A stretch of DNA of 64,000 nucleotides from Candidatus Bathyarchaeota archaeon (GTDB taxonomy: Archaea; Thermoproteota; Bathyarchaeia; Bathyarchaeales; Bathycorpusculaceae): the NCBI GenBank assembly GCA_026014545.1, contig JAOZIH010000002.1, forward strand, positions 98,775 to 162,774, given 5' to 3'. The position numbers and the translations under genes are program-made. Positions 17,461 through 26,061 of this stretch are shown piece by piece; the first letter of the stretch is position 1; every line of letters begins with the position of its first letter. The notes beneath the pieces were generated by a model. The model worked only from the letters and a program-made list of their open reading frames with translations, was not told the DNA's origin and made no database searches.

Positions 17461-17618
17461 CCATTTCTCCCTCTGATTGAGGGTTTTTAACGCAAGTTAT
17501 TATTATGGTTTTCTATCGGCAGGATTTTGGCGGATAATCACAAAACCACGATGAATTTTTGTCAATAATACTTTAGACATATTAAAGCTTATTAAAACAT
17601 GAAGCGAAGTATCAATAG

Positions 17619-17975
17619 GTGCCACAATTGGAGAAAAATCAGAAAAGTATACCAAAAGACAAATTGATTGGCATGCAAGTTATTGACGCAGAAGGAAACC
17701 TAGTCGGCAAAGTTAAAGACGTAAGCTTCGTCATTGGACAACCAAGCATCTCGCTCAACGTTGAAGACAAAAGCGGCAAAGCCACCGACATCTCCTGGGA
17801 AAGAGTGCAAGGTGCAGCAGACTTTATCGTCCTTAAGCCCACGCCGCAAACAACAGCGGCGCCTGAGGCTGCAGCGCAATCTGCACAGCCAGTTTGCCCA
17901 ACCTGCGGAGGCCCATTAACTTATATTCAGCAGTATAAACGCTGGTACTGCTATAAAGACCAGAAATACGTTTAA
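17619..17975 (+). CDS. PRC-barrel protein with C-terminal zinc ribbon
   Basis: A 118-residue protein. Residues 14-72 form a PRC barrel: KDKLIGMQVIDAEGNLVGKV, then DVSFVIGQPSISLNVED. An Ala/Thr/Pro-rich linker leads to a zinc-binding end, CPTCGGPLTYIQQYKRWYCY, which has only three clear cysteines. PRC barrels occur in RimM and in archaeal proteins tied to RNA processing or cell division (CdpB family). The GTG start at 17619 is preceded by a weak purine run. Confidence 0.75.
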   Translation: MPQLEKNQKSIPKDKLIGMQVIDAEGNLVGKVKDVSFVIGQPSISLNVEDKSGKATDISWERVQGAADFIVLKPTPQTTAAPEAAAQSAQPVCPTCGGPLTYIQQYKRWYCYKDQKYV

Positions 17976-18018
17976 GCGGCGAAGCAACAATCTAATCTTC
18001 CATATTTGAGGAACCTGC

Positions 18019-18753
18019 CTACGTAAGTAGCTTTAACCTTTTAAGTTCATCTACAGAAATTTTCCCAGAATGCAAAGCCGTGGCAACGAGAACGCCAGCT
18101 ACGCCAATTTTTTCTAGTTCAATCAAGTCGTCAATATTGCGTAAACCGCCGCCAACAAATATGTGCCCATGGAAATTCTTCAGCGCATCCTCTATGAAGC
18201 GCATGTTAACGCCTTCTCCACTGCCTACCCTTGCCAAGTCCAAAACAATAACTTGTGAAGCACCTGCTTCCTGAAGCGCTTGTAAAAGCGCCATTGGTGA
18301 CATAGGCGCCGCTGTGTCCAAGCGACTGAGCACTTGACCGTTCATTAAGTCGAGGCTCACTATCACTTTTTTGTTTCCGAATAAGCGCACGGCTTCAGCT
18401 ACAAGGTTAATAGTAGGCAAGGTTTCTGTTCCGATAATAATCTTTGAGGCATGATTCTCCAACAAGCGCTCCGCTTTTTCGAGTTTATCCACGCCAGCGT
18501 CAACCATAAGTTCCAGTCCAGTTTCCTCCGCGATGCCCCTTAAAATTGAGAGATTCATTTTTCCGCCTAATATAGCGTCTAAGTCGGCTACGTAAAGCTC
18601 GCTGAAGCCCAGCTTCCTAAATGCGGCAGCAACATCCAGCGGGTCTGTGGAGGAGCATAAGCGGCTTTTGAGCGGCTGATACTCTTTCCTTTTGCCGCGT
18701 ACCGCATGAACCACTTTGCCGCCGAGTATATCGATGACTGGTATAACCTTCAC
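18019..18753 (-). CDS. HisA-like TIM-barrel protein (COG1411)
   Basis: A 244-residue TIM barrel related to ProFAR isomerase. It starts with VIPVIDILGGKVVHAVRGKR and ends with VGGGLRNIDDLIELEKIGVAGVLVATALHSG. The catalytic Asp equivalents appear in VIDILGG and SLDLMNG. It is not an ordinary HisA: no his genes are near and the sequence fits the HisA-related group seen in methanogens and in tetrahydromethanopterin-using methylotrophs. It is divergent from mfnB by about 140 bases, which suggests a role near methanofuran or related one-carbon cofactor synthesis. That role is inferred from context. Confidence 0.82.
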   Translation of the reverse strand: MKVIPVIDILGGKVVHAVRGKRKEYQPLKSRLCSSTDPLDVAAAFRKLGFSELYVADLDAILGGKMNLSILRGIAEETGLELMVDAGVDKLEKAERLLENHASKIIIGTETLPTINLVAEAVRLFGNKKVIVSLDLMNGQVLSRLDTAAPMSPMALLQALQEAGASQVIVLDLARVGSGEGVNMRFIEDALKNFHGHIFVGGGLRNIDDLIELEKIGVAGVLVATALHSGKISVDELKRLKLLT

Positions 18754-18890
18754 AGTGCTTGCCTCTACTTAACAATTCCGCTTGCCTATTTAGAAAAAGC
18801 TTGCCTTTATTAGCTGCTTCTGGCTACAGCAACATCCTTGTGCAGGCGCTGATGACAAAAACTTTAAAGGTTTAGGAATTCCGCTTCAAT

Positions 18891-19646
18891 ATGATTAAAT
18901 TGAAACTGTTAATAAGCCCAATGAACGAAACAGAAGCATTAGAAGCCATCGCCGGCGGCGCCGACATAATCGACGTCAAGAACCCTCGGGAAGGTGCATT
19001 AGGCGCCAATTTTCCATGGGTGATAAAACGCGTCCGCGAACTCGCACCAGCAAACGTTGAAGTAAGCTGCACCATAGGCGAGTTGCCCAACCTTCCCGGC
19101 GCGGCGTCGCTGGCTGCTCTCGGTGCGGCAACAACAGGCGTAAACTACGTCAAAGCCGGGCTCTGCGGGTTGAAGACGCTTGAAGAAGCCGTTTACTTCA
19201 TGCGCCACATCGTCCGGGCAGTAAAGGAATTTGATTCTTCAATCAAAGTGGTTGTTGCAGGGTACGCTGACGCTGAAAGAGCCGACGCAATAGACCCGCT
19301 GCTTGTGCCCGAAATAGCCTATAAAGCCCAGGCGGATGTGGCTATGCTTGACACGGCGGTTAAAGATGGCAAACGCCTCTTCGACTTCCTCTCGATGGAG
19401 CAGCTTAAGCGATTCGTTGAGGCAGCGCACAATTACCATTTAGAAGCGGCATTAGCGGGCTCGCTGCGAAAGGAGGACTTGCCTGTTGTTTATGCTTTAG
19501 GCGCTGATGTAGCTGGCTTGCGCGGCGCTGCATGCACACAAAACGACCGCGTCAACGGCAGAATTACAAGAGAAAGAGTCCAGGAGCTTGTTGAGGCAGT
19601 TAGACGCGCAGAGGCAAAGGCCGCACCAAAGCTCAGGAAGTTTTAA
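18891..19646 (+). CDS. mfnB: (5-formylfuran-3-yl)methyl phosphate synthase
   Basis: MfnB condenses two molecules of glyceraldehyde-3-phosphate to make the furan ring of methanofuran. The 251-residue protein has the family N-terminus KLLISPMNETEALEAIAGGADIIDVKNP, in which the Lys of VKNP is the Schiff-base candidate. Conserved barrel segments follow: CTIGELPNLPG, YVKAGLCG, VVAGYADAERA and MLDTAVKDGK. ATG 18891 is clear. It is the first gene of a tight operon mfnB-mfnA-mfnD-mfnF-mfnE. Confidence 0.95.
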   Translation: MIKLKLLISPMNETEALEAIAGGADIIDVKNPREGALGANFPWVIKRVRELAPANVEVSCTIGELPNLPGAASLAALGAATTGVNYVKAGLCGLKTLEEAVYFMRHIVRAVKEFDSSIKVVVAGYADAERADAIDPLLVPEIAYKAQADVAMLDTAVKDGKRLFDFLSMEQLKRFVEAAHNYHLEAALAGSLRKEDLPVVYALGADVAGLRGAACTQNDRVNGRITRERVQELVEAVRRAEAKAAPKLRKF

Positions 19647-19648
19647 TC

Positions 19649-20815
19649 ATGCGGGATAAGGGGCTGAGCCGAAAGGCGGTGCTTGCTGCGCTGAAAAAGT
19701 TTCTGGAGCAAGACAGAGGCTATGCGGACGGCAAAATCCTGTGCTCAATGTGCACTTCACCACACAGTATCGCGCGAACAGCGCACAGATGGTTTTTAAA
19801 CCCGAATCTCGGGGACGCAGGGCTGTTCCCAGGAAGCCTAAAGCTGGAAAAAGAAGCTGTTCAGCGTCTCGCGGCGCTACTTAACGGCGAAAACAGCGTT
19901 GGCTTCATTGTTTCCGGAGGCACAGAGGCTAATCTTTTGGCGCTTTGGGCAGCAAGAAACATGGCTTGCGCATGCAATCCTGAGGTTGTTCTGCCGGAGT
20001 CTGCGCATTTTTCCTTCAAGAAAATCTGCAACTTGCTTGGGCTAAAACCTGTCTATGCAAGTTTAGACAGCGCATACCGAGTTAAGCCTTCATCCGTAGA
20101 GAAATGCATCACGCGGAACACTGTTGCCATCGTCGGCACAGCTGGAACAACCGAGCTAGGCACAGTTGACCCAATTGACAAGCTCTCTGCGATTGCCGTG
20201 ACTCACGGCGTTTATTTGCATGTGGACGCAGCCTTCGGCGGCCTAATAATACCATTCCTAAACGACATGGGCTACGAAGCCAAGGAATTTGACTTCCGCT
20301 TGGAGGGCGTAAAATCCATCACCGTTGACCCGCATAAGATGGGTATGACGCCTATTCCCGCAGGCGGCATCCTATTCCGCGACAGCGCAGTTCTGGATTA
20401 CATCAAGACAGAAACGCCCTATCTAACTGAAAAGTGGCAGTACACGTTTGCAGGCACAAGGTCGGGCGCGTCAGCAGCGGCTGCTTGGGCAGTGTTTGAG
20501 CACTTAGGCCGCGAAGGCTTCAAAAAAATAGTCAGGCGATGCATGCGGCTAACCAAGTTTTTGTCCTCGAGGCTTGAGGCTTTAGGCTTTACTCTTGTAG
20601 TTCAGCCACAGTTGAACATAGTGGCGTTTAAAGCCGCAGACACAAAGCAGTTAGTGGAAAAACTTAGGCAGCACGGCTGGCTCGTATCTTACATTCCGCG
20701 TCTTGACTGCATCAGAATAGTTATCATGCCTCATATAAGAAAAAGGCACTTGGCAGCGTTTTTGAAGGATTTAAGCCACATTGCCCAAGCAGACGCTTCC
20801 TCCTTAAAGCCATGA
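19649..20815 (+). CDS. mfnA: L-tyrosine/aspartate decarboxylase, MfnA family
   Basis: A PLP-dependent group II decarboxylase of 388 residues. It makes tyramine from tyrosine for methanofuran; some relatives make beta-alanine from aspartate for CoA. Motifs are SMCTSPHSIARTAH, FIVSGGTEANLLALW, HVDAAFGG and the PLP lysine in TVDPHKMG (Lys about 230). The gene starts two bases after the mfnB stop. The next gene encodes the tyramine-glutamate ligase, which favours the tyrosine decarboxylase role. Confidence 0.93.
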   Translation: MRDKGLSRKAVLAALKKFLEQDRGYADGKILCSMCTSPHSIARTAHRWFLNPNLGDAGLFPGSLKLEKEAVQRLAALLNGENSVGFIVSGGTEANLLALWAARNMACACNPEVVLPESAHFSFKKICNLLGLKPVYASLDSAYRVKPSSVEKCITRNTVAIVGTAGTTELGTVDPIDKLSAIAVTHGVYLHVDAAFGGLIIPFLNDMGYEAKEFDFRLEGVKSITVDPHKMGMTPIPAGGILFRDSAVLDYIKTETPYLTEKWQYTFAGTRSGASAAAAWAVFEHLGREGFKKIVRRCMRLTKFLSSRLEALGFTLVVQPQLNIVAFKAADTKQLVEKLRQHGWLVSYIPRLDCIRIVIMPHIRKRHLAAFLKDLSHIAQADASSLKP

Positions 20816-20827
20816 AGATAAGAGGCG

Positions 20828-22063
20828 ATGTTCTTGAATGTTCTAGTTTACGAGCATGTTTCCGGCGGAGGCTTCGCTGGCACGCAAGTTCCGCCAAGCG
20901 TATTAAGCGAAGGCTTCAGCATGCTGCGCAGTTTAGTTGCCGATTTCAAAGCCGCTGGACACACTGTAACCACTATGCTTGATTCGCGAATTGCAAAGTT
21001 TACTCCGCCTCTTAACGCTGACTGCATCGTACCAGTTTTCGCCCAGAAAGAAATCCAAGAGATAATCAGCAAGAACGCGGCTTCAGCTGATGCAGCCTAT
21101 GTGATTGCGCCGGAATCCGAGGGCGTGCTGCAGTCGCTTCTGGAAACTGTCGAGAAGACCGGCGTGGCCTCGTTGAACTGCGCTGCTGACGTCATCGGCA
21201 AAGTCGCGGACAAGGCGGTTCTCCACAAGTTCCTAAGTGAACTGGACGTGCCCCAGCCCGAGACCATGGTTTTTGGCGCGGAAGCATATGCAGAAGAGGT
21301 TAAGCGGGCTGTCACGGGCAAGCTGCGTCTTCCTTTAGTATTCAAACCTTCCTGTGATGTTAGCTGCGGCGGCTTGAGCCTCGCCAGAAATGAGCGGCAA
21401 ATAGCAGCGGCAGTGGCCAAAATTAGGCGGGAGTGTGTAAGTAAGCGTTTTCTGGTTCAAGAATTCATCCGCGGAGCTGCCGCCAGCGTCAGCGTAATCT
21501 CCACCGGCGGCGAAGCCATGCCCATAAGCCTAAACTGCCAAGACATCGCCCTTAAAACGCCTGATGGTGCTTCAGTTTATCGTGGCGGTTTGGTGCCTTT
21601 CGAACATCCAATGCAGTTTAAGGCGTTTGCAACAGCGGAAAAAATTGTTAAATCTTTCCCTGGCCTCAGAGGATATGTCGGGGTAGATTTGGTTCTGACC
21701 AACGAAGAAGCGTTCGTAATTGAGGTTAACCCGCGATTAACCACGTCCTACGTTGGGCTGCGGCGTGTTGTCAACTTTAACCCTGCTGAAGCCATCGTAA
21801 ACGCTGTTTTAAAAAGCGAGTTGCCAACCAATGTGCAAGCTTGCGGGCACGTCCTATTTTCAAAGGTGGAACTGCCACCGCCGACGCCGAATATTCTTCA
21901 GACAATATATGAGATGAGTGAAGTTGCTGCTCCGCCTTTCCCGCTTTCAAGCAGCAGCGCATGCGCACTTATTTCCGCTTACGGCATCACAGTGAAAGCG
22001 GCGACCGCAAGGTTTCGCGAAGCTAAAAAGCGCATCCTCAAAGTGGCGCAGGGAGGCGAATAG
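20828..22063 (+). CDS. mfnD: Tyramine:L-glutamate ligase (ATP-grasp)
   Basis: MfnD joins the gamma-carboxyl of glutamate to tyramine in methanofuran synthesis. The 411-residue protein has the family start NVLVYEHVSGGGFAG, and an ATP-grasp core with PLVFKPSCDVSCGG and FLVQEFIRGAAASVSV. Metal-binding FVIEVNPRLTTSYVGLRR comes later. The C-terminal extension (about residues 310-411) is less conserved. It begins 12 bases after mfnA and overlaps the next start by one base. Confidence 0.93.
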   Translation: MFLNVLVYEHVSGGGFAGTQVPPSVLSEGFSMLRSLVADFKAAGHTVTTMLDSRIAKFTPPLNADCIVPVFAQKEIQEIISKNAASADAAYVIAPESEGVLQSLLETVEKTGVASLNCAADVIGKVADKAVLHKFLSELDVPQPETMVFGAEAYAEEVKRAVTGKLRLPLVFKPSCDVSCGGLSLARNERQIAAAVAKIRRECVSKRFLVQEFIRGAAASVSVISTGGEAMPISLNCQDIALKTPDGASVYRGGLVPFEHPMQFKAFATAEKIVKSFPGLRGYVGVDLVLTNEEAFVIEVNPRLTTSYVGLRRVVNFNPAEAIVNAVLKSELPTNVQACGHVLFSKVELPPPTPNILQTIYEMSEVAAPPFPLSSSSACALISAYGITVKAATARFREAKKRILKVAQGGE

Positions 22064-23139
22064 TGTTGGTCAACGTTATGGGCTTGGACATTGGAGGAGC
22101 CAACACCAAAGCGGCTTTCGTACGCGCCGAAAATGGCGGAGTCGCGGAGCTTAAAACTGCAAGTGAATACTTTCCAGTGTGGAAGGATAAAAGCAAGCTT
22201 GTCAGCGTGCTTCTGGAGATGAAGAAGCGGTTAAGCGGCGCAGCACCGCTTCACGGCGTCGGCTTGACCATGACTGCCGAGCTATCGGATGCTTATGAAA
22301 CGAAACGGGAAGGCGTCAACCACATCCTAAAATGCACAGCTGAGGCTTTTGCGGATGTGCCAATCTTCATTTTAGACGTGGACGCCACCTTAAGGCCCAT
22401 AGACTCCGCGAAAATGGAGCCGCTCCGTGTAGCCGCAGCTAATTGGGCTGCTACGGGCTGGATGGTTTCTCAGTTAATAAAAACCTGCGTCGTAGTTGAC
22501 ATCGGAAGCACCAGCACCAGCATAATCCCCATCGTTAACGGGTGCGTCGCCGCCGCAGGCAAAACTGACCTTGAGAAGCTAATGTGCGGCGAGCTTGTTT
22601 ACACGGGCACTCTGCGAACCAACATCGCTGCAATCGCAAGTTCCGTTCCGCTTAGAAATGGTCGCGCGCGGGTTTCATCGGAGCTGTTTGCGCAGTCTGG
22701 CGATGTACATCTAATCTTGGGCAACATTACGGCTAAGGAGTACACTTCAGAAACTGCGGATGGCCGAGGGAAAACACTGCGAGAAGCCATGGCGCGGCTT
22801 GCGCGAGTTATCTGCGCAGACATCGAGATGCTAACCGAGCAGGAAATACTCCAGATGGCCCGCTACATCTACAGCAAGCAAGTTGAGCAAGTAGCCGACG
22901 GGCTAAGCGAGGTTTATTCCCGCGTAAAAGCTCTTGCAGCAGGCGAAGTTCCAGTCGTCGTTACAGGCATCGGCAAAAACTTTCTTGCACGAGCTGCCGC
23001 GGAAAAAATCGGCGCGGACAAAATCATCGACCTCGGAGAGTTGCTAAGTGGCGATGCAACCGTGGCTTCGCCTGCCGTAGGCGTCGCATTGATGATGGCA
23101 AGCAGACTTGAAAGGAGAGCCGTCAAATGGACGCGGTAA
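22063..23139 (+). CDS. mfnF: Methanofuran precursor synthase (hydantoinase-like)
   Basis: MfnF couples the aminomethylfuran phosphate to gamma-glutamyltyramine to form the methanofuran core. The 358-residue ASKHA-fold protein begins MGLDIGGANTKAAFV, then has GVGLTMTAELSDAYETKREGVN and VVDIGSTSTSIIPI, as in hydantoinase/oxoprolinase relatives. GGGAGG lies in the end of mfnD; the start is GTG 22063 or TTG 22066. It overlaps mfnE by 13 bases. Confidence 0.92.
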   Translation: MLVNVMGLDIGGANTKAAFVRAENGGVAELKTASEYFPVWKDKSKLVSVLLEMKKRLSGAAPLHGVGLTMTAELSDAYETKREGVNHILKCTAEAFADVPIFILDVDATLRPIDSAKMEPLRVAAANWAATGWMVSQLIKTCVVVDIGSTSTSIIPIVNGCVAAAGKTDLEKLMCGELVYTGTLRTNIAAIASSVPLRNGRARVSSELFAQSGDVHLILGNITAKEYTSETADGRGKTLREAMARLARVICADIEMLTEQEILQMARYIYSKQVEQVADGLSEVYSRVKALAAGEVPVVVTGIGKNFLARAAAEKIGADKIIDLGELLSGDATVASPAVGVALMMASRLERRAVKWTR

Positions 23140-23801
23140 TAAAAATAGGAGGCAGCCTAGCCGAGAGCCCTGAACAGCTGAAAGCCTTAGGCTTTAAACT
23201 AAGTGAGCTAGCAAAGAAATATGCTGTTACTGTTGTGCCAGGTGGAGGCCGCTTCGCTGACATGGTAAGGGAGATTGATAGGCGCTTCGCTTTATCCAGC
23301 ATGCTTGCGCATAGAATGGCGATTCTGGGCATGGACCAGTATGGGTTGCTGCTGACGCAAATCATTCCAAACTCCGTTGCAACCTACCTGCTCAGCGACG
23401 CAAGACAACTGTCAGAGATTGGTGCTGTGCCCATTTTTTTGCCATCGCGGCTAATGTTCAAGGAAGATCCGTTGGAGAATTCGTGGGATGTCACTTCAGA
23501 CTCGATTGCCGCTTATGTTGCCAGTCGCTTGGGCGCAGCAAAATTGCTGCTAGTTACCGATGTGGATGGAATTTTCACAGAGGATCCAAAGCAGTACGCG
23601 GACGCGGCTCTGATAGAGCGGTCATCAACCGGGGAGCTACTAAGGCTGAATAAGCGAACCAGTGTTGACCGTCACTTGCCTAAGCTGCTTTTAGAAATGC
23701 CAATGGATTGCTATGTGGTTAATGGGAACTATCCTGAAAGAGTAGCTGCCATCTTGGACGGGCAGCACACTGTTTGCACATTTATCGCTCCGAGAAAATA
23801 A
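23127..23801 (+). CDS. mfnE: [5-(aminomethyl)furan-3-yl]methyl phosphate kinase
   Basis: MfnE is an amino-acid-kinase-fold enzyme that phosphorylates the aminomethylfuran phosphate to the diphosphate used by MfnF. The 224-residue protein has VIKIGGSLAESPEQL, VVPGGGRFADMVRE, DSIAAYVASRLGAAKLLLVTDVDGIF and DRHLPKLLLEMPMDCYVVNG, all typical of the family. It closes the mfnBADFE run. The MfnC aminotransferase is not in the window and must be elsewhere or replaced. Confidence 0.93.
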   Translation: MDAVIKIGGSLAESPEQLKALGFKLSELAKKYAVTVVPGGGRFADMVREIDRRFALSSMLAHRMAILGMDQYGLLLTQIIPNSVATYLLSDARQLSEIGAVPIFLPSRLMFKEDPLENSWDVTSDSIAAYVASRLGAAKLLLVTDVDGIFTEDPKQYADAALIERSSTGELLRLNKRTSVDRHLPKLLLEMPMDCYVVNGNYPERVAAILDGQHTVCTFIAPRK

Positions 23802-23827
23802 CACTATTTTTTATAGGCCAAGCATGA

Positions 23828-24670
23828 GTGTATATGTGTATGCAAGAGCTTCCACTTGTAGCTGTTGTTAAAGGCGAGCGTGGTCATGCGCCGGTTTTCA
23901 AAGCCTTAGACCTAATCGACTACAAGAGCGCTCTTGTCGGCTACGATAAAGTGCTTATCAAAGTTAACTTCATAACCAACAAAACCTGGGATACGGGGGC
24001 AACCACCGATCCCGTGGTGGTGGAGGCCATAATCAAGAAGCTTGAAGTGCTGCCCGTGAAAATCTACGTGGTCGAGTCGGATGCTACCATCACCAACGCG
24101 GATAAAGCCTTCGAAGTTACGGGTATGAAGGACATGTGCCAACGAAATGGCGTTGAATGGCTTAATCTGCGGCACGTTAAAGATAAGGTTACCCTTGCTA
24201 TACCTGACGGTGAAGCGCTTAAGAGCATAACTGTGCCGCGAATAGTTACTGAATCCGCCGTCATCAGCGCCGCCAAGCTAAAAACGCATGTGGATACGGG
24301 CGTAACGTTGGGCATGAAGAACATGTTCGGGCTGCTTCCTGAGAAATTTAAAGGCAAATACCATTTGAAAGGCATAAGCAAAGTGGTTGTTGACATTAAC
24401 ACGGTGCTTAAACCCGCGCTAACTGTTATCGACGGCTTTGTAGGCATGGAAGGCAAAGGCCCCATAGACGGCACACCAGTACCGATGAACCTCATCATCG
24501 CGGGAAAAGACCCTGTAGCCACTGACGCCGCTGCTTGCCGAGCCATGGGGTTCAATCCATACGAGGTAAGCCACATAAGGCGGGCCAGCGAAAAAGGCTT
24601 AGGATGTATCGAAGCGCAAATCGTGGGCGAAAAACTCGAAGCAGTAGCCAAGCAATTCAAAAGAAACTGA
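23828..24670 (+). CDS. DUF362 domain protein
   Basis: A 280-residue DUF362 protein without the ferredoxin domain found in many relatives. Family marks are KVLIKVNFITNKTWDTGATTDP, YVVESDATITNADKAFEVTGM, SAAKLKTHVDTGVTLGMKNMFGLLP and GKDPVATDAAACRAMGF. The biochemical role of DUF362 is not settled. It follows mfnE by 26 bases on the same strand, with a TATTTTTTATA stretch in between, so it may be co-transcribed or have its own promoter. Confidence 0.85.
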   Translation: MYMCMQELPLVAVVKGERGHAPVFKALDLIDYKSALVGYDKVLIKVNFITNKTWDTGATTDPVVVEAIIKKLEVLPVKIYVVESDATITNADKAFEVTGMKDMCQRNGVEWLNLRHVKDKVTLAIPDGEALKSITVPRIVTESAVISAAKLKTHVDTGVTLGMKNMFGLLPEKFKGKYHLKGISKVVVDINTVLKPALTVIDGFVGMEGKGPIDGTPVPMNLIIAGKDPVATDAAACRAMGFNPYEVSHIRRASEKGLGCIEAQIVGEKLEAVAKQFKRN

Positions 24671-25080
24671 ACAAACCACTAAACGCTCGGCCTTAGCAAA
24701 ATTGGAAAACATTAAACTATATTACACAGGCGCGTCATCATATTTGGCGGCTATTAGTGGTTCATTGCAGAAACCTATAGAGGGGGGTCTACTTCGGCAG
24801 CAGCGGTAAGCCAGTTGATGCTGTCATTTGGAGTTTAAAATTAGCAGAGAATACTCTCTTCAGCGTGCATAATTGTGTCGCTTTATGGATATAGTTGGTC
24901 TTTCGCTTGAAAATTCAAACTAAGATGGAAAAACCAATGAAAGCACGGCTTAAGCTTTATGTAGTTGTTATGCAATTTGAAAAGCTATCCATGAATGGTG
25001 CTTAACAAAATGTTGCACAAGACAAAGCCCAAAGTCACCATTCCCAAAAACTTGAAAGAGCATCTGAAGGTGCAAAATAA
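24671..25080. other. Gene-poor interval before the hydrogenase, with repeat copy 1
   Basis: About 410 bases separate DUF362 from the hydrogenase. They hold a 47-base element at 24738-24784 that is repeated in inverted orientation at 39244-39290. A 29-codon open frame at 24995-25084 runs into the hydrogenase start. An oligo-G run (GGGGGG, 24782-24787) follows the repeat. No RNA gene was recognised. Confidence 0.5.
24738..24784 (+). repeat. 47-bp inverted repeat, copy 1
   Basis: The 47 bases starting TCATATTTGGCGGCTATTAG and ending CCTATAGAGGG are identical to the reverse complement of 39244-39290. Similarity continues a few bases beyond if three extra G residues in this copy are allowed (GGTCTA follows in both). 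Both copies are intergenic. I saw no hairpin, tRNA end or transposase with it. Confidence 0.9.
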
Positions 25081-25084
25081 ATGA
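24995..25084 (+). CDS. Possible 29-residue AbrB-like leader ORF
   Basis: The frame ATG GTG CTT to TGA encodes 29 residues containing KPKVTIPKNLKEHLKV, which resembles the first strand and helix of SpoVT/AbrB DNA-binding domains. Its TGA overlaps the ATG of the hydrogenase small subunit (ATGA). It could be a translationally coupled leader peptide or the stub of an AbrB gene. Evidence is weak because it is so short. Confidence 0.25.
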   Translation: MVLNKMLHKTKPKVTIPKNLKEHLKVQNK

Positions 25085-26061
25085 GTATGAATAAAAAACT
25101 GAAAATAGCCTTCTACTGGGCTGCAAGCTGCGGCGGATGCGAAATAGCGGTTTTGGACATAAACGAGAAAATTCTTGATGTAGTGAAAATCGCTGACATC
25201 GTGTTCTGGCCTGTAGCGCTCGATGTTAAATACGCAGATGTTGAAGCGATGCCGGACAAGTACATTGACATCACCTTCTTTAACGGGTCTATTCGCAACA
25301 GTGAACAGGAGTACATGGCCAAACTCCTGCGGAAAAAGTCCAAGACGCTGGTGGCTTTTGGTTCATGCGCTCACGAGGGATGCGTGCCTGGCTTAGCTAA
25401 TCTGCATGACAGCAAAGAAATTCTTGAACACGTTTACTTGAAAGAAAAGTCAGTTGTGAACCCTGAAGGCGTTATTCCCCAGCCCGAGACAAAAGTTAAA
25501 GAGGGCGTTCTTGAGATTCCAGAATTCTACGACATTGTAAAAACCCTAGCGCAAACAGTAGATGTAGACTACTACTTGCCTGGTTGCCCACCGCCTGTTC
25601 CGCTCATAGTTAACGCCATAGACGCCATCGCAAAAAACGAACTTCCACCGAAAGGCTCAGTGCTTGCACCGTTGAAGGCGGTGTGTGACGAATGCCCCCG
25701 AAAAAGAGAAAACAAGAAAATCACCAAGATTTATCGAGTGCATGAGAAGGCTCCTGAACCCGAGAAATGTCTCCTTGAGCAAGGAATACTCTGCATGGGT
25801 CCAGCCACTCGTAGCGGTTGCGGCGCGCAGTGCTTAAAAGTGGACATGCCTTGCACAGGCTGTGGCGGAGCTGCACCGAACATGCCGGAGCTTGGCGCTG
25901 GAATGATAACGGCATTAGCCGCTATACTTGGCTATGACGAGAAGTCGGCGTCTCTAGAGGATGTTGAGAAACTAATGGCTCAAGTAAAGGATCCGGTTGG
26001 CACGTTCTATATGTATTCTCTTCCAGCTTCAATTCTACGAAGAAAGGTGATGAAGAAATGA
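25081..26061 (+). CDS. NiFe hydrogenase small subunit, Mvh/group 3c-like
   Basis: A 326-residue electron-transfer subunit related to MvhG/VhuG. The proximal cluster ligands are in ASCGGCE, GSCAHEGCVPG and YLPGCPPP. Further cysteines for medial and distal clusters appear in CDECPRKRE, ILCMGPATRSGCGAQC and MPCTGCGG. There is no twin-arginine signal, so the enzyme is cytoplasmic. It overlaps the large-subunit gene by 4 bases. No MvhD or heterodisulfide reductase genes are in the window, so the electron acceptor is unclear. Confidence 0.92.
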   Translation: MSMNKKLKIAFYWAASCGGCEIAVLDINEKILDVVKIADIVFWPVALDVKYADVEAMPDKYIDITFFNGSIRNSEQEYMAKLLRKKSKTLVAFGSCAHEGCVPGLANLHDSKEILEHVYLKEKSVVNPEGVIPQPETKVKEGVLEIPEFYDIVKTLAQTVDVDYYLPGCPPPVPLIVNAIDAIAKNELPPKGSVLAPLKAVCDECPRKRENKKITKIYRVHEKAPEPEKCLLEQGILCMGPATRSGCGAQCLKVDMPCTGCGGAAPNMPELGAGMITALAAILGYDEKSASLEDVEKLMAQVKDPVGTFYMYSLPASILRRKVMKK

